64,000 bases of DNA, from NCBI RefSeq assembly GCF_014197855.1, contig NZ_JACIGJ010000002.1, positions 368,389 through 432,388 on the forward strand, in the 5' to 3' direction. Under the pieces are notes generated by a model. It was not told the DNA's origin. It worked only from the letters and a program-made list of their open reading frames with translations, and did not search any database. The DNA comes from Roseospira marina (GTDB lineage: Bacteria > Pseudomonadota > Alphaproteobacteria > Rhodospirillales > Rhodospirillaceae). Both the position numbers and the translations under genes were made by a program. This document shows positions 18,828 to 26,972 of this stretch, piece by piece (position 1 is the first letter of the stretch; each line of letters begins with the position of its first letter).

Positions 18828-19394
18828 ATGGCTGAGGAGAAACTCGGCAACCCGGCGGTGGTCGGCCTGGGAGGCTTCGGACTGACCACCCTGGTCCTGC
18901 AGTTCCATAACGTGGGCTGGATGCCCAGCGTCGGTCCCGTGGTGTGGCTCGGGCTGATTTTCGGCGGGCTTGCCCAGCTGATCGCCGGTCTGCAGGAAAT
19001 GAAAACCGGCAACAACTTCGGCTACTGCGCGTTCAGCGGCTTCGGCGCGTTCTGGATCGCGCTGGGGATGGTGTTCCTGGGCAACCACTTCGAAGTGTTC
19101 CAGGCCAGCACCACGGACGTCGGCTGGTTCTTGGTGGCCTGGACCCTGTTCACGGCGATCCTATGGATCGGTGCCCTGCGCATTCATGGCGCGATGGCCT
19201 TCACCTTCACGACGCTGCTTCTGGGGTTCATCCTGCTCGACTTGGCCCATTTCGGCTTTCCCGAGCTGACGGTGATCGCCGGGTACGAACTGATGATCTG
19301 CGCGGCGTCCGCCTGGTACATGATGGCCCGGATCATCCTCAACGAGATCTATGGACGCGACCTGCTGCCCGCCGGCCGCGCGTGGATCAAGTGA
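18828..19394 (+). CDS. Acetate/succinate transporter of the GPR1/FUN34/SatP family
   Basis: The product has 188 residues with six hydrophobic helices. The family signature near the start, NPAVVGLGGFGLTTLVLQFHNVG, matches the NPAPLGL motif that lines the acetate pathway, and conserved aromatic and Asn residues follow (GNNFGYCAFSGFGAFW). The protein should be an inner-membrane channel-like transporter for acetate or succinate with protons. GGGAGAA lies eight bases before the ATG. A secreted Cache-domain protein follows 45 bases downstream in the same direction, so transport and sensing of small carboxylates may be linked. Confidence 0.88.
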   Translation: MAEEKLGNPAVVGLGGFGLTTLVLQFHNVGWMPSVGPVVWLGLIFGGLAQLIAGLQEMKTGNNFGYCAFSGFGAFWIALGMVFLGNHFEVFQASTTDVGWFLVAWTLFTAILWIGALRIHGAMAFTFTTLLLGFILLDLAHFGFPELTVIAGYELMICAASAWYMMARIILNEIYGRDLLPAGRAWIK

Positions 19395-19439
19395 GCGCCA
19401 TCCACGCGAAACCCCAAGAAACTCTGGGAGACGATTACC

Positions 19440-19994
19440 ATGCCGAACACATTGAGGGGGCTGGTCGCGGCCACGGCGCTCGCGCTGGCCGTCCCGGCCG
19501 CCACGACCGCGACCGCCGCCGAGGGGGCCTCCGCCACGGCGGACGAGGTCATCGCCAAGGTGCAGGAAGCGGCCCGCTTTCTGCACGACAAGGGCCAGGC
19601 CGGGTTTTCCGACTTCAACAACAACGCCGACTGGGTGTGGAAGGACAGCTACGTCTTTGTGTTCAGCTGCCTGGATGACCGCATGATCGCCCACCCCTTG
19701 CGCCCCGACATGGTCGGCCGCCCGATCCTCCAGATGGAGGACGAACAGGGCAACCGGCTGTTCCAGGATTTATGCGCGGCCGGCGAGGCGCCCGAGGGGG
19801 GCTGGGTCGAATACTGGTGGCCGCGCCCAGGCGAGGCCAAGGCGTCGCGCAAGATCTCCTACACCATCAGCACCGAGGTCTCCTTCCAGCCGGATGTCCG
19901 CGTCGGCGCCGGCATCTACGACGAGACCATGAGCATGGAGGATCTGGACGAACTCGCCGCGCAGGCACTGCGGTCGAACAAGGACGCCCCCTGA
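19440..19994 (+). CDS. Secreted single-Cache-domain protein
   Basis: The product has 184 residues. A Sec signal peptide spans about residues 1-27 (RGLVAATALALAVPAATTATAA). The rest is one Cache domain with the helix ADEVIAKVQEAARFLH, the strand VWKDSYVFVFSCLDDRMIAHP, the loop GRPILQMEDEQGNRLF and the terminal VRVGAGIYDE. It has no membrane or signalling domain, so it is probably a soluble periplasmic sensor or binding protein. It lies downstream of the SatP-type transporter, likely in the same operon, which suggests binding of acetate-like ligands. The family is best known fused to chemoreceptors. Confidence 0.8.
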   Translation: MPNTLRGLVAATALALAVPAATTATAAEGASATADEVIAKVQEAARFLHDKGQAGFSDFNNNADWVWKDSYVFVFSCLDDRMIAHPLRPDMVGRPILQMEDEQGNRLFQDLCAAGEAPEGGWVEYWWPRPGEAKASRKISYTISTEVSFQPDVRVGAGIYDETMSMEDLDELAAQALRSNKDAP

Positions 19995-20047
19995 GCAGCC
20001 GGCGCGCCCGGCCACCGCGTGATCGGTTGGTCGTCGGGCGCGCCACC

Positions 20048-20250
20048 CCCGGACAATAGTGCTGTCGATCATGTGCTGCCAGTCGTCGGTCAGACCGAGA
20101 TCGGCCAGCGTTTCCAGGCGCCCCAAACCCCTCGCTCGGCCCAACGGCGGAACCGGAAGACTGAGTTCTCCTTTCCGTAACGCTCCTGCATGTCAGGCCA
20201 GGGACAGCCGGAAACCTCCCGCGCCCCCTGCCAAAACACCTCTAGCGAAT
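20048..20250 (-). pseudogene. Remnant of an IS5-type transposase
   Basis: Two short reading frames on the minus strand carry consecutive pieces of an IS5-family transposase. The first reads QERYGKENSVFRFRRWAERGVW, and a frameshift leads to ETLADLGLTDDWQHMIDSTIVRG, which holds the first catalytic Asp region. The N-terminus and the rest of the catalytic core are missing. It is a dead fragment of an insertion, marking earlier transposition here. Confidence 0.65.
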
Positions 20251-20489
20251 AAACCGAGGTAGCGATTAAGGGGGCCTCACCGCAGGCTTGGAAAGCCTCA
20301 ACGTAAAAATAATCGCAACAGTGGGGAACGCTCCGGGCTCGCGCGCATTTCCTACGAGACGGCGCGCCGACCACGAACCGGCCCCCTGCAGGCGCGGGCG
20401 CAAGAGATGGGTGCCCGCGCATTCCGACCATGTACCCAGGGTCGACCGGTTCCGTCCTGGCCGCCAGACCGCAAGCCAAGGAGGTTCCC

Positions 20490-20672
20490 ATGGCGAACGA
20501 TCAGACCACCGACACGCCCACCGGGTCCACCAAAACGAACGCGCGCGAGCAGTACGACGAAAAGACCCGCCAGTTTCAGGATGGCGCCGACGCCGCCACC
20601 CAAAAGGTGAATACCGGCGTGCAGTCCGCCTGGGGCGCGGTTCAGAAGGTGTTTGATGCATCCAAGCGCTAG
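20490..20672 (+). CDS. Small hydrophilic protein of unknown function
   Basis: The product has 60 residues. AAGGAGG lies five bases before the ATG. The sequence is hydrophilic and probably helical (REQYDEKTRQFQDGADAATQKVNTGVQSAWGAVQKVFDASKR), with a disordered Thr-rich start. It recalls small stress-induced or phasin-like helices, but no family is certain. A CsbD-type gene lies about 900 bases downstream, supporting a general stress setting. Confidence 0.6.
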   Translation: MANDQTTDTPTGSTKTNAREQYDEKTRQFQDGADAATQKVNTGVQSAWGAVQKVFDASKR

Positions 20673-20770
20673 GCATCTTCGAGACTCACCCAGACCGGCA
20701 CCGGGGTCGATCCGGGGCGTGGCGGTCCTTCGGCCGTTGCCTCCGGGTGCCCCTGCGCCACATGACCCCG

Positions 20771-20796
20771 CCCGCGTCCCCATCTGGGGATGCGGG
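20771..20796 (+). terminator. Terminator-like hairpin after the 60-residue protein gene
   Basis: CCCGCGTCCCCA and TGGGGATGCGGG form a 12-bp stem with one G-T pair and a two-base loop; TCCTTTG follows. Confidence 0.6.
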
Positions 20797-20819
20797 TCCT
20801 TTGTATCCAAACCGCTTTC

Positions 20820-20856
20820 CATATAGGCCGTCCGACCCATATAGGCCGTCCGACGC
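20820..20856 (+). repeat. Two tandem copies of an 18-base repeat
   Basis: CCATATAGGCCGTCCGAC occurs twice head to tail between the terminator and the DUF1523 gene. The function is unknown; it could be a regulator site or slippage product. Confidence 0.6.
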
Positions 20857-21034
20857 TGGTCCCGGCCGCAGGCGCCTCCGAGGCCGTCCGGCCGAATGGT
20901 GCGACCGCGCCGGTTCCTAGACGCGACATCGGGCAGACGCCACATGGTGCATGGGTCCCGATCCGTCAGGATACGTGCTGAGCCGTTTGGGCACAGGGCC
21001 CGATGACCCAAGAACCAGAAAAGGAAACGCTGCC

Positions 21035-21457
21035 ATGAGAACGAAACACAAAATAATGACTGGGCTGGGTGTCATCCTGGTGATCAGCCTGACGCTCGTC
21101 TGGATGCGGTGGGGTCCAGATTCCTGGGAAGTCCAGATCACCGGCACAACCGGAGACGGGCGCGAGATCCAGTATCGGATTGACACCGTTTACGCCGGTA
21201 CAGCCGATACGCTGATCTTCAAGAACCAGGACGCCGGTTTCTTTCCGCCTTATTTCAAATTTGATTCCGCGAACCTGCAATCCGTCGCCAATCGAGTGAC
21301 CCGCGAATGCCCGCAAGAACCCGTGATCGTAAACGGATACGGCATGCGCATTCCCTTCCTCGATATGTTCCCCAATGCCACCTCCATTGAGGCGCCGGAA
21401 CGGTGCCGGAAGGCGCCCTCGGACCCGGGCTCCAGTGAGACCAATGGCGCCAGCTGA
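21035..21457 (+). CDS. DUF1523 family membrane-anchored protein
   Basis: The product has 140 residues. An N-terminal membrane anchor spans residues about 9-26 (MTGLGVILVISLTLVWMRW), and an extracytoplasmic domain follows. The family hallmark is clear: IFKNQDAGFFPPYFKFDSANLQ, then YGMRIPFLDMFPNATSI. The function of DUF1523 is not established. The ATG at 21035 follows AAGGAAACGC. The C-terminal 20 residues are poorly conserved and likely disordered. It stands between a small stress-type gene and a CsbD gene. Confidence 0.8.
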   Translation: MRTKHKIMTGLGVILVISLTLVWMRWGPDSWEVQITGTTGDGREIQYRIDTVYAGTADTLIFKNQDAGFFPPYFKFDSANLQSVANRVTRECPQEPVIVNGYGMRIPFLDMFPNATSIEAPERCRKAPSDPGSSETNGAS

Positions 21458-21570
21458 GGGCCCTGGCGCGCACCGTCTTCGAAACATCCAGCCTGCGACC
21501 CGACGGAACGCTGCGCAGGATCCATGCGTTAGTGTATCGGTATCGAAACGGACATGAAAGGAGACCCATC

Positions 21571-21762
21571 ATGAACTGGGATGAAGTCAAAGGCCGCTGG
21601 AAGCAGGTCAAGGGTGACGCCAAGATCCAGTGGGGCAAGCTGACCGACGACGAACTCGATCAGATCGAAGGCAATCGCGACAAGCTGGTCGGCAAGCTCC
21701 AGGAGAAATACGGCAAGACCCGCGAGGAAGCCGAGAAAGACGTTGATTCCTGGAACCCGTAA
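21571..21762 (+). CDS. CsbD family (UPF0337) stress protein
   Basis: The product has 63 residues, beginning MNWDEVKGRWKQVKGDAKIQWGKLTDDELDQIEGNRDKLVGKLQEKYG, the full CsbD signature. Members are small, hydrophilic, partly disordered proteins induced by general stress; their biochemical role is unclear. GAAAGGAG lies eight bases before the ATG. Confidence 0.93.
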   Translation: MNWDEVKGRWKQVKGDAKIQWGKLTDDELDQIEGNRDKLVGKLQEKYGKTREEAEKDVDSWNP

Positions 21763-21907
21763 GCACGGGAATATGGTCATTGGACGATGCGCAGATCGCG
21801 GATCTCGCGCTCAATCCAGATCAGAACCAGAGCCACGCTCGCCAAACCGGGCCCGTTTTTTGGATCCGGTTCTGGCACGCGACCCAGGTCTAATATCGGC
21901 CTGCATA

Positions 21908-21942
21908 CTAGCCTGCGGTGAGGCCAACTCACCGCAGGCTAG
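21908..21942. repeat. Palindromic element, copy 2
   Basis: CTAGCCTGCGGTGAG and CTCACCGCAGGCTAG form a perfect 15-bp stem with a five-base loop. The central part of the arms and the loop are shared with the element at 863-901 read on the other strand. It lies between the CsbD gene and the end of the IS110 transposase. Confidence 0.7.
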
Positions 21943-21956
21943 AGTATCCGTGTTGA

Positions 21957-22883
21957 TCAAGCGGCTTTTGGCATCCAGGAACGCCCTGCCTTGAGCAGGG
22001 CGTTCGCGAGGCCGACGAGCTTTCGCATGATGGCGACCTTGGCGGGTTTTCCGGCATGGACGAGGGCGTCGTATTTGGCCTTCATGTCGGGATTGAAGCG
22101 CACCGCGACGAGGGCGGGCATGTAAAGGGCCCGGCGGACGTTGGCGCGTCCGCCGCGACTGAAGGCACGGCCGGTCCATCGTCCGGATTGCCGGGTGACT
22201 GGGGCCAGGCCGGCGAGGCTGGCGGCTTGTCCTGCTTCCATGGTGCCGAGTTCCGGCATCTCGATCAGCATGACGAAGGCGATCAGGCGGGCGATCCCCG
22301 GAATGCTCACCAGGATGTCGAAGCGCCGGGCCAGGTCTTCGTCGGCTTGGATTCGGCTTTCGATCTCAGCCTCGACCGCAGCGAGTTGCCGTTCGATGTG
22401 CTTCAGGCGTTCGGCGCTCTGGCGTTTCAGCAAGGCGATGCGAAGGCTCTTGGCCCTGTTTTTCGCTGCCGTCCGATCCTTGACCAGCGCCTCGCGGGCG
22501 ATATGGAGCTGTTTGAGGTCGGCGATCCCCTCGGTTTGCGGAGACCTGGGTTCCAGGGTGAGCAACGCTCCCATCCTGGCCAACAGCGCCGTGTCGAGAG
22601 GGTCGGTCTTGGCCAGTGTGCCGGTGGCTTCGGCAAAGCGTCGGGCTTGGCGCGGGTTGACCTTCACCAGGGGCAGACCGCGTCGGGCCAGGGCGCGCTC
22701 GAACGCCGCGTGATACGGGCCGGTCGGTTCGAACACCACCCGAGCCACCTCCGGGCCGATCCAGGCGATCAGGGCGCGGTGCCCCGCCGGACTGTTGGGA
22801 ACACAATGGCGGTCGCCATCCGGCAGGCGATGCGCATCGAGAGTGCCTTTCGAGATGTCCACGCCGATGGTAGTGTCAGTCAT
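21957..22883 (-). CDS. IS110/IS1111-type transposase
   Basis: The product has 308 residues and looks complete. The N-terminal RuvC-like DEDD catalytic domain shows Asp in TIGVDISK, Glu in VVFEPTGPYH, and the Asp pair in KTDPLDTALLARMG. A helical linker (residues about 115-190) precedes the C-terminal transposase_20 domain with VSIPGIARLIAFVMLIEMPELG, LAGLAPVTRQSG, and the RGGRANVRRALYMPALVA segment carrying the catalytic Ser equivalent. These enzymes move the element by a bridge-RNA-guided recombination without terminal inverted repeats. The non-coding flanks (21763-21956 and 22884-23097) could hold the guide RNA. Confidence 0.92.
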   Translation of the reverse strand: MTDTTIGVDISKGTLDAHRLPDGDRHCVPNSPAGHRALIAWIGPEVARVVFEPTGPYHAAFERALARRGLPLVKVNPRQARRFAEATGTLAKTDPLDTALLARMGALLTLEPRSPQTEGIADLKQLHIAREALVKDRTAAKNRAKSLRIALLKRQSAERLKHIERQLAAVEAEIESRIQADEDLARRFDILVSIPGIARLIAFVMLIEMPELGTMEAGQAASLAGLAPVTRQSGRWTGRAFSRGGRANVRRALYMPALVAVRFNPDMKAKYDALVHAGKPAKVAIMRKLVGLANALLKAGRSWMPKAA

Positions 22884-23097
22884 CTTTTCCCGGTCCTGTG
22901 CTTGTCATACGGGCCTTGAGGCCCTGGTATCCATTCAGGCCATAAGGAAAAGACGGGGCGACCTCACTCTAACGCGGCGCTGCAATCGCCAGCGAATTCA
23001 CGGTCCGACCCCGCCACTGGCCGGGGGTGCCCCCCCCGGCCAGTGGCCCAATCTTGCCGATCGAGCCGCCCCAAACCATAAGACAAGCGGATTCCGA

Positions 23098-24050
23098 TCA
23101 TTCTGGTTCATAGCCAGTGGCGGCGAAGAAGCTGCGGCAGTCTTGAACGGTGACCGCATCAAGGGCGTCGCGGATGGCGTCCCAGAGGTCGGTGACGGTG
23201 CGGGCGGCGGCGCTTTTCAGGAACGCCTTGATCTTCGAGAACGCCAGTTCGATCGGGTTGACGTCAGGGCTGTAGGCCGGCAGAAACCGGAGTTCGGCGC
23301 CGGCGCGCTCGATGGCCTGTCGGATCGCGGTCGGTTTGTGGGGCGGCAGATTGTCCATCACCACGATGTCGCCGGGGCTCAGCGTGGGGACCAGGACCTG
23401 CTCCACATAGGCCAGGAACGCCGCCCCGGTCATGGCGCCGCCGAGGGTCATGGGGGCCGTCATCCCCGACAGCCGCAGCGCGCCCACGAACGTCGTCGTA
23501 TTCCAATGGCCATGCGGCACAGGGGCGCGGCAGCGCTCGCCCCTCGGCGCCCGACCGAACAGCCGCGCCATCTTCGTCGATGTGCCCGTCTCATCGATGA
23601 ACACCAGACGCTCGGGGTCGAGGTCCGGCTGGGCGTCGAACCAGGCCCGGCGGGCGGCGGCTACGTCGGCTCGCTCCTGTTCGGCAGCGTGCGCCATCTT
23701 TTTTTCCGCGTCACGCCGTGGCGCTGGAAAAACCGACACACCACGCTCTGCAACGGGCGATAGCCGCCGGTCTCGGCTTCGAGACGCTCGGCCACCTCCG
23801 CCAGTGTCAGGTCGGGTTCTGCCTCGATCCAGCCAAGGATGAGATCGCGATACCCATCGATCCGATGGGACCGGACGTTGCCACCGCGTTTGTCCGGCTC
23901 AAGGTCGCCGCGCGTTCGTGCTCGCGCAACCCAGCGGATCGCCGACGACACGCCGACACCAAACCGTTCGGCCGCCGCACGGCGTGATGCACCCGCCTCT
24001 ACGGCTTCAACAACACGTCGGCGAAGATCAACAGAGAGGGCCTTGGACAT
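23098..24050 (-). CDS. IS630-family transposase in two overlapping frames
   Basis: The first frame runs from the ATG at 24050 (AGGAGG nine bases upstream) to 23661 and encodes a helix-turn-helix DNA-binding region ([38 protein letters not shown]). The second frame extends from about 23739 to 23098 and encodes the DDE domain: Asp in LVFIDETG, Asp in [10 protein letters not shown], and Glu in [17 protein letters not shown] run of seven A residues on the coding strand (23699-23705) lies in the overlap and is a typical slippery site, giving a continuous protein ending ATGYEPE. Frameshifting is known in this family, so the element may be active and need not be broken. Confidence 0.85.
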
Positions 24051-24264
24051 GAAGACTGGCCTCCTGCTCCAGCCCTCATCTTGAATCACAGAACCCCCGT
24101 CCTGGGAATCCCCAGATTCATATGCCGCTCAATCCGCTCTAGTCGCCCTTGGCATCATCATCGCCGGAGCCGTGATGAGCCTTTATGAGGGCTTTTGGTG
24201 AGTCGTGAACAACCGAGCAGGAGAGTTTAGCCGGCCATTCTCCCCGATCTTGGCTTCGGGGCTG

Positions 24265-24317
24265 ACCCAACCACGTCACAGAGTGTATCTGTCTTAGTTT
24301 CTGTGACGTGATTGGGT
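24265..24317. repeat. Long inverted repeat upstream of the cas operon
   Basis: ACCCAACCACGTCACAGA and TCTGTGACGTGATTGGGT pair in 17 of 18 positions around a 17-base loop. It could be a terminator, a regulator site or an element end. Confidence 0.7.
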
Positions 24318-24359
24318 CGGATGAAATCGAACGATTTCAGTAGGTTACGCTTCAAAAAA

Positions 24360-24468
24360 TGGTGCCCAGGGACAGATTCGAACTGCCGACACGGGGATTT
24401 TCAGTCGGATTCTTTGCCTGTGATTTCAGTTGCTTAGCAGTAGAATCGACGTAAATTCATGCCTGGGC
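24360..24468 (-). other. tRNA-Phe-like remnant, probable old attachment site
   Basis: On the minus strand, bases 24406 to 24360 read as the 3' part of tRNA-Phe: anticodon loop CTGAAAA, T-arm GGCAG-TTCGAAT-CTGTC, acceptor strand CCTGGGC and ACCA. The matching acceptor strand GCCCAGG occurs at 24468-24462, but the D-arm and 5' anticodon stem between them are replaced by unrelated sequence, giving 109 bases where a tRNA has about 76. It cannot form a normal tRNA. A 3' tRNA half from the anticodon loop to CCA is the usual core of integrase attachment sites, so this probably marks one end of an integrated element. Confidence 0.6.
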
Positions 24469-24755
24469 GTCAATGGGTTAGGGGCCGGATGTAAAGCGTT
24501 AAGCACGCACCGAAAACCATGCTCGACATCCTACCCTGCCCCACTACGTTTTGCGCGACGGCACCTCGGTTTTGATTAAGCGCGCGGTAAGTGTTTCATC
24601 GTTGGCGCACACCATGCCACTGTTCCAGTTCCGACGCCTTGCTGGAAAAGCGCACTGGTGCGCGGCGCGCTACTTCTTCTGAAGGACGCGGACAAATATG
24701 AACGCTTATTAAGCAAAGCACTCGAAACAAACAGCGCAACATAAAAGTCGTCCCC

Positions 24756-26972
24756 ATGAAACACTATTATGCACACTCTTCGTCGGACAAAAAAGACAAA
24801 AAATATTGGCAACCATTATCCAATCATCTGAGAGCCGTCTCGTCGCTTGCGCAAGAGCGCGGTAAAAAGCTCAATATTTGCAACACCTCGGGTCTGGCCG
24901 GGCTCCTTCATGATCTCGGGAAATACACGGCTGAGTTCCAAGCCCGCCTGGACGGTGCCGAGCCGGTCGATCACGCCACCGCCGGGGCCCAATGGGCCCA
25001 TCGCCCGAAGAGTCCCTACGACCCGATAACAGCCGACATGCTGGCCTATGTCATCGCCGGACATCACAGCGGTCTCCCCGATCGGGAAGGTGCTGAAGAC
25101 CGGTCACTTCAGGCGCGTTTAAAGAAAGCCGTTCCAGCGCCGGATCCAGTTTGGTTGCAAGAGATTGGACCGGTGCCACATCCCAAGTTCAGCAGCACCT
25201 TCAAACCGAACAAGGAACGCCTGGGCTTTCAGGTCGCCATGCTGACCCGGTTCTTGTTCTCCTGTCTCGTGGATGCCGATTACCGCGACACCGAGGCCTT
25301 CTACGCGACCGCCAACGGCGAGACCATAAGCCGGGGCATGGATCAGACGCCGTCCGATCTGGCCCCCCGCTTGACCGACTACCTGAACCACCTGCGAGCG
25401 ACGGCCGAAGACAAACCCCTCAACCATCTGCGCCGCCGGGTTCTGGAGCATGCGCGGGAGCGCGCCGCTCTGGCCCCTGGAGTGTTCTCGCTGACCGTTC
25501 CGACGGGCGGCGGCAAGACGTTGACCTCGTTGGCCTTCGCCATGGAACACGCCAAGACCCACGGCCTGGACCGGATCATATATGCCATTCCCTTCACCTC
25601 GATCATCGACCAGACGGCCCAGGTGTTCCGGGACATTTTGGGGGACGGTGTGGTGCTGGAGCATCACACCGCTCTGGATAGAGGCGAATTGTCTGAGCGC
25701 GACGGCGCCGACAAGCTGAAGCTGGCCATGGAGGACTGGGACGCGCCACTGGTGGTCACCACCACGGTCCAGTTTTTCGAAAGCCTGTTCTCCCATCGCC
25801 CGGCGCGCTGCCGCAAACTGCACAACGTCGCCCATAGCGTCATTATATTGGACGAGGCGCAAACCCTGCCACTGCCCGTGCTGCGCCCCTGCGTGGCGGC
25901 CCTGGACGAACTGGCGCGCAATCACGGCTGCTCCATCGTGCTATGCACGGCCACCCAACCGGCCCTGGGAGCGGATCGCTTCGATGGAGGACTGGAGAAC
26001 GTACGGGAACTGGCGCCTGACCCGGGGAAGCTTCAGAAAACCCTGACACGCACCACCATCCGTCACGCGGGATTGATGAGTGACACGGCCTTGATTGAGG
26101 CCCTCGGCGCGCACCAACAGGCGCTGGTGATCGTCAACAGCCGCGCCCATGCCCTAGCGCTCTATCGGGCAGCTCAGGCCGCCGGGCTGGACGGTGTGAT
26201 TCACCTCAGCACTCGTCAGGTGGCGGCGGACCGGCAAGCTATCCTGGTCCGAGTACGAGAGACGTTGGCGGTGGAAACGCCCTGCCGGGTCATCGCGACA
26301 TCCTTGGTGGAAGCCGGTGTCGATGTTGATTTTCCAGTGGTTTTCCGAGCCGAAGCCGGGTTGGATTCCATCCTGCAAGCCGCCGGGCGCTGCAACCGCG
26401 AAGGTCGCCGGGCGGCCAGCGACAGCCCGGTGATGATCTTCGAAGCCCCGGACTGGCCCGCCCCCCGCGCGGTGCGAGACTTCGCGGCAGCGACACGGCA
26501 TGCGCTCGCCAAACACCCGGATCCGGCAACGCTGGACGCCATCAAAGCCTATTTCGAGGAGGTCTACTGGCGCAAAGGAGCAAACGCCCTGGATCGTGAC
26601 AGCGTGCTGGAGCGATTCGTCGCTGGCCGCACGGGAACGGATTTCGCGTTCCGCAGCGTCGGGGAGACGTTCCACCTGATCGCCGACGGGCTGGATCCGG
26701 TGATCATTCCCCGGAATGACAACGGCTGCCGCATGGCCCTGGACGCCCTGCCCTTCGCCACCCACACCGGCGGACTGGCCCGCGCCCTGCAGCGTTTCAC
26801 GGTTCAGATCCCTCCGAAGGATCGCGACCGATTGATGGCCTCCGGACAGGTGAATTTCCGCGACCCGGCCAAGCAGTTCGCGGTTCTGGAAGATCCGACC
26901 CTCTACACGCCGGAAACCGGCCTGATCTGGGAGGAGGCGGGCGACCTGCGCCCCTCAGAGTCCGTATGGTGA
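24756..26972 (+). CDS. cas3: Cas3 helicase-nuclease, type I-C
   Basis: The product has 738 residues. The N-terminal HD nuclease domain carries GLLHDLGKYTAEFQ near residue 52 and the downstream His of AGHHSG. The superfamily 2 helicase shows Walker A TGGGKTLTSLA, YAIPFTSIIDQT, DEAQTLPLP, the motif III CTATQPAL, and motif VI QAAGRCNREGRR. Cas3 is recruited by target-bound Cascade to nick and processively degrade invading DNA. The size and order fit type I-C. All key motifs are intact, so the gene looks functional. It is followed by a 276-base gap before cas5, while the later genes overlap or nearly touch. Confidence 0.96.
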   Translation: MKHYYAHSSSDKKDKKYWQPLSNHLRAVSSLAQERGKKLNICNTSGLAGLLHDLGKYTAEFQARLDGAEPVDHATAGAQWAHRPKSPYDPITADMLAYVIAGHHSGLPDREGAEDRSLQARLKKAVPAPDPVWLQEIGPVPHPKFSSTFKPNKERLGFQVAMLTRFLFSCLVDADYRDTEAFYATANGETISRGMDQTPSDLAPRLTDYLNHLRATAEDKPLNHLRRRVLEHARERAALAPGVFSLTVPTGGGKTLTSLAFAMEHAKTHGLDRIIYAIPFTSIIDQTAQVFRDILGDGVVLEHHTALDRGELSERDGADKLKLAMEDWDAPLVVTTTVQFFESLFSHRPARCRKLHNVAHSVIILDEAQTLPLPVLRPCVAALDELARNHGCSIVLCTATQPALGADRFDGGLENVRELAPDPGKLQKTLTRTTIRHAGLMSDTALIEALGAHQQALVIVNSRAHALALYRAAQAAGLDGVIHLSTRQVAADRQAILVRVRETLAVETPCRVIATSLVEAGVDVDFPVVFRAEAGLDSILQAAGRCNREGRRAASDSPVMIFEAPDWPAPRAVRDFAAATRHALAKHPDPATLDAIKAYFEEVYWRKGANALDRDSVLERFVAGRTGTDFAFRSVGETFHLIADGLDPVIIPRNDNGCRMALDALPFATHTGGLARALQRFTVQIPPKDRDRLMASGQVNFRDPAKQFAVLEDPTLYTPETGLIWEEAGDLRPSESVW

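Larger units (their letters stand above)
24090..24755. other. Non-coding stretch between IS630 and cas3
   Basis: This 666-base region holds a short open stretch at 24118-24201 (ending ALVALGIIIAGAVMSLYEGFW) that looks like the tail of a membrane protein cut by the insertion. It also holds a long inverted repeat, a tRNA-Phe-like fragment, and the likely cas operon promoter at about 24480-24755. No intact gene is seen. Confidence 0.5.

Noticed and set aside
24360..24468. Functional tRNA-Phe
   Set aside because: The D-arm and 5' anticodon stem do not pair and the length is 109 bases, so a normal cloverleaf cannot form.
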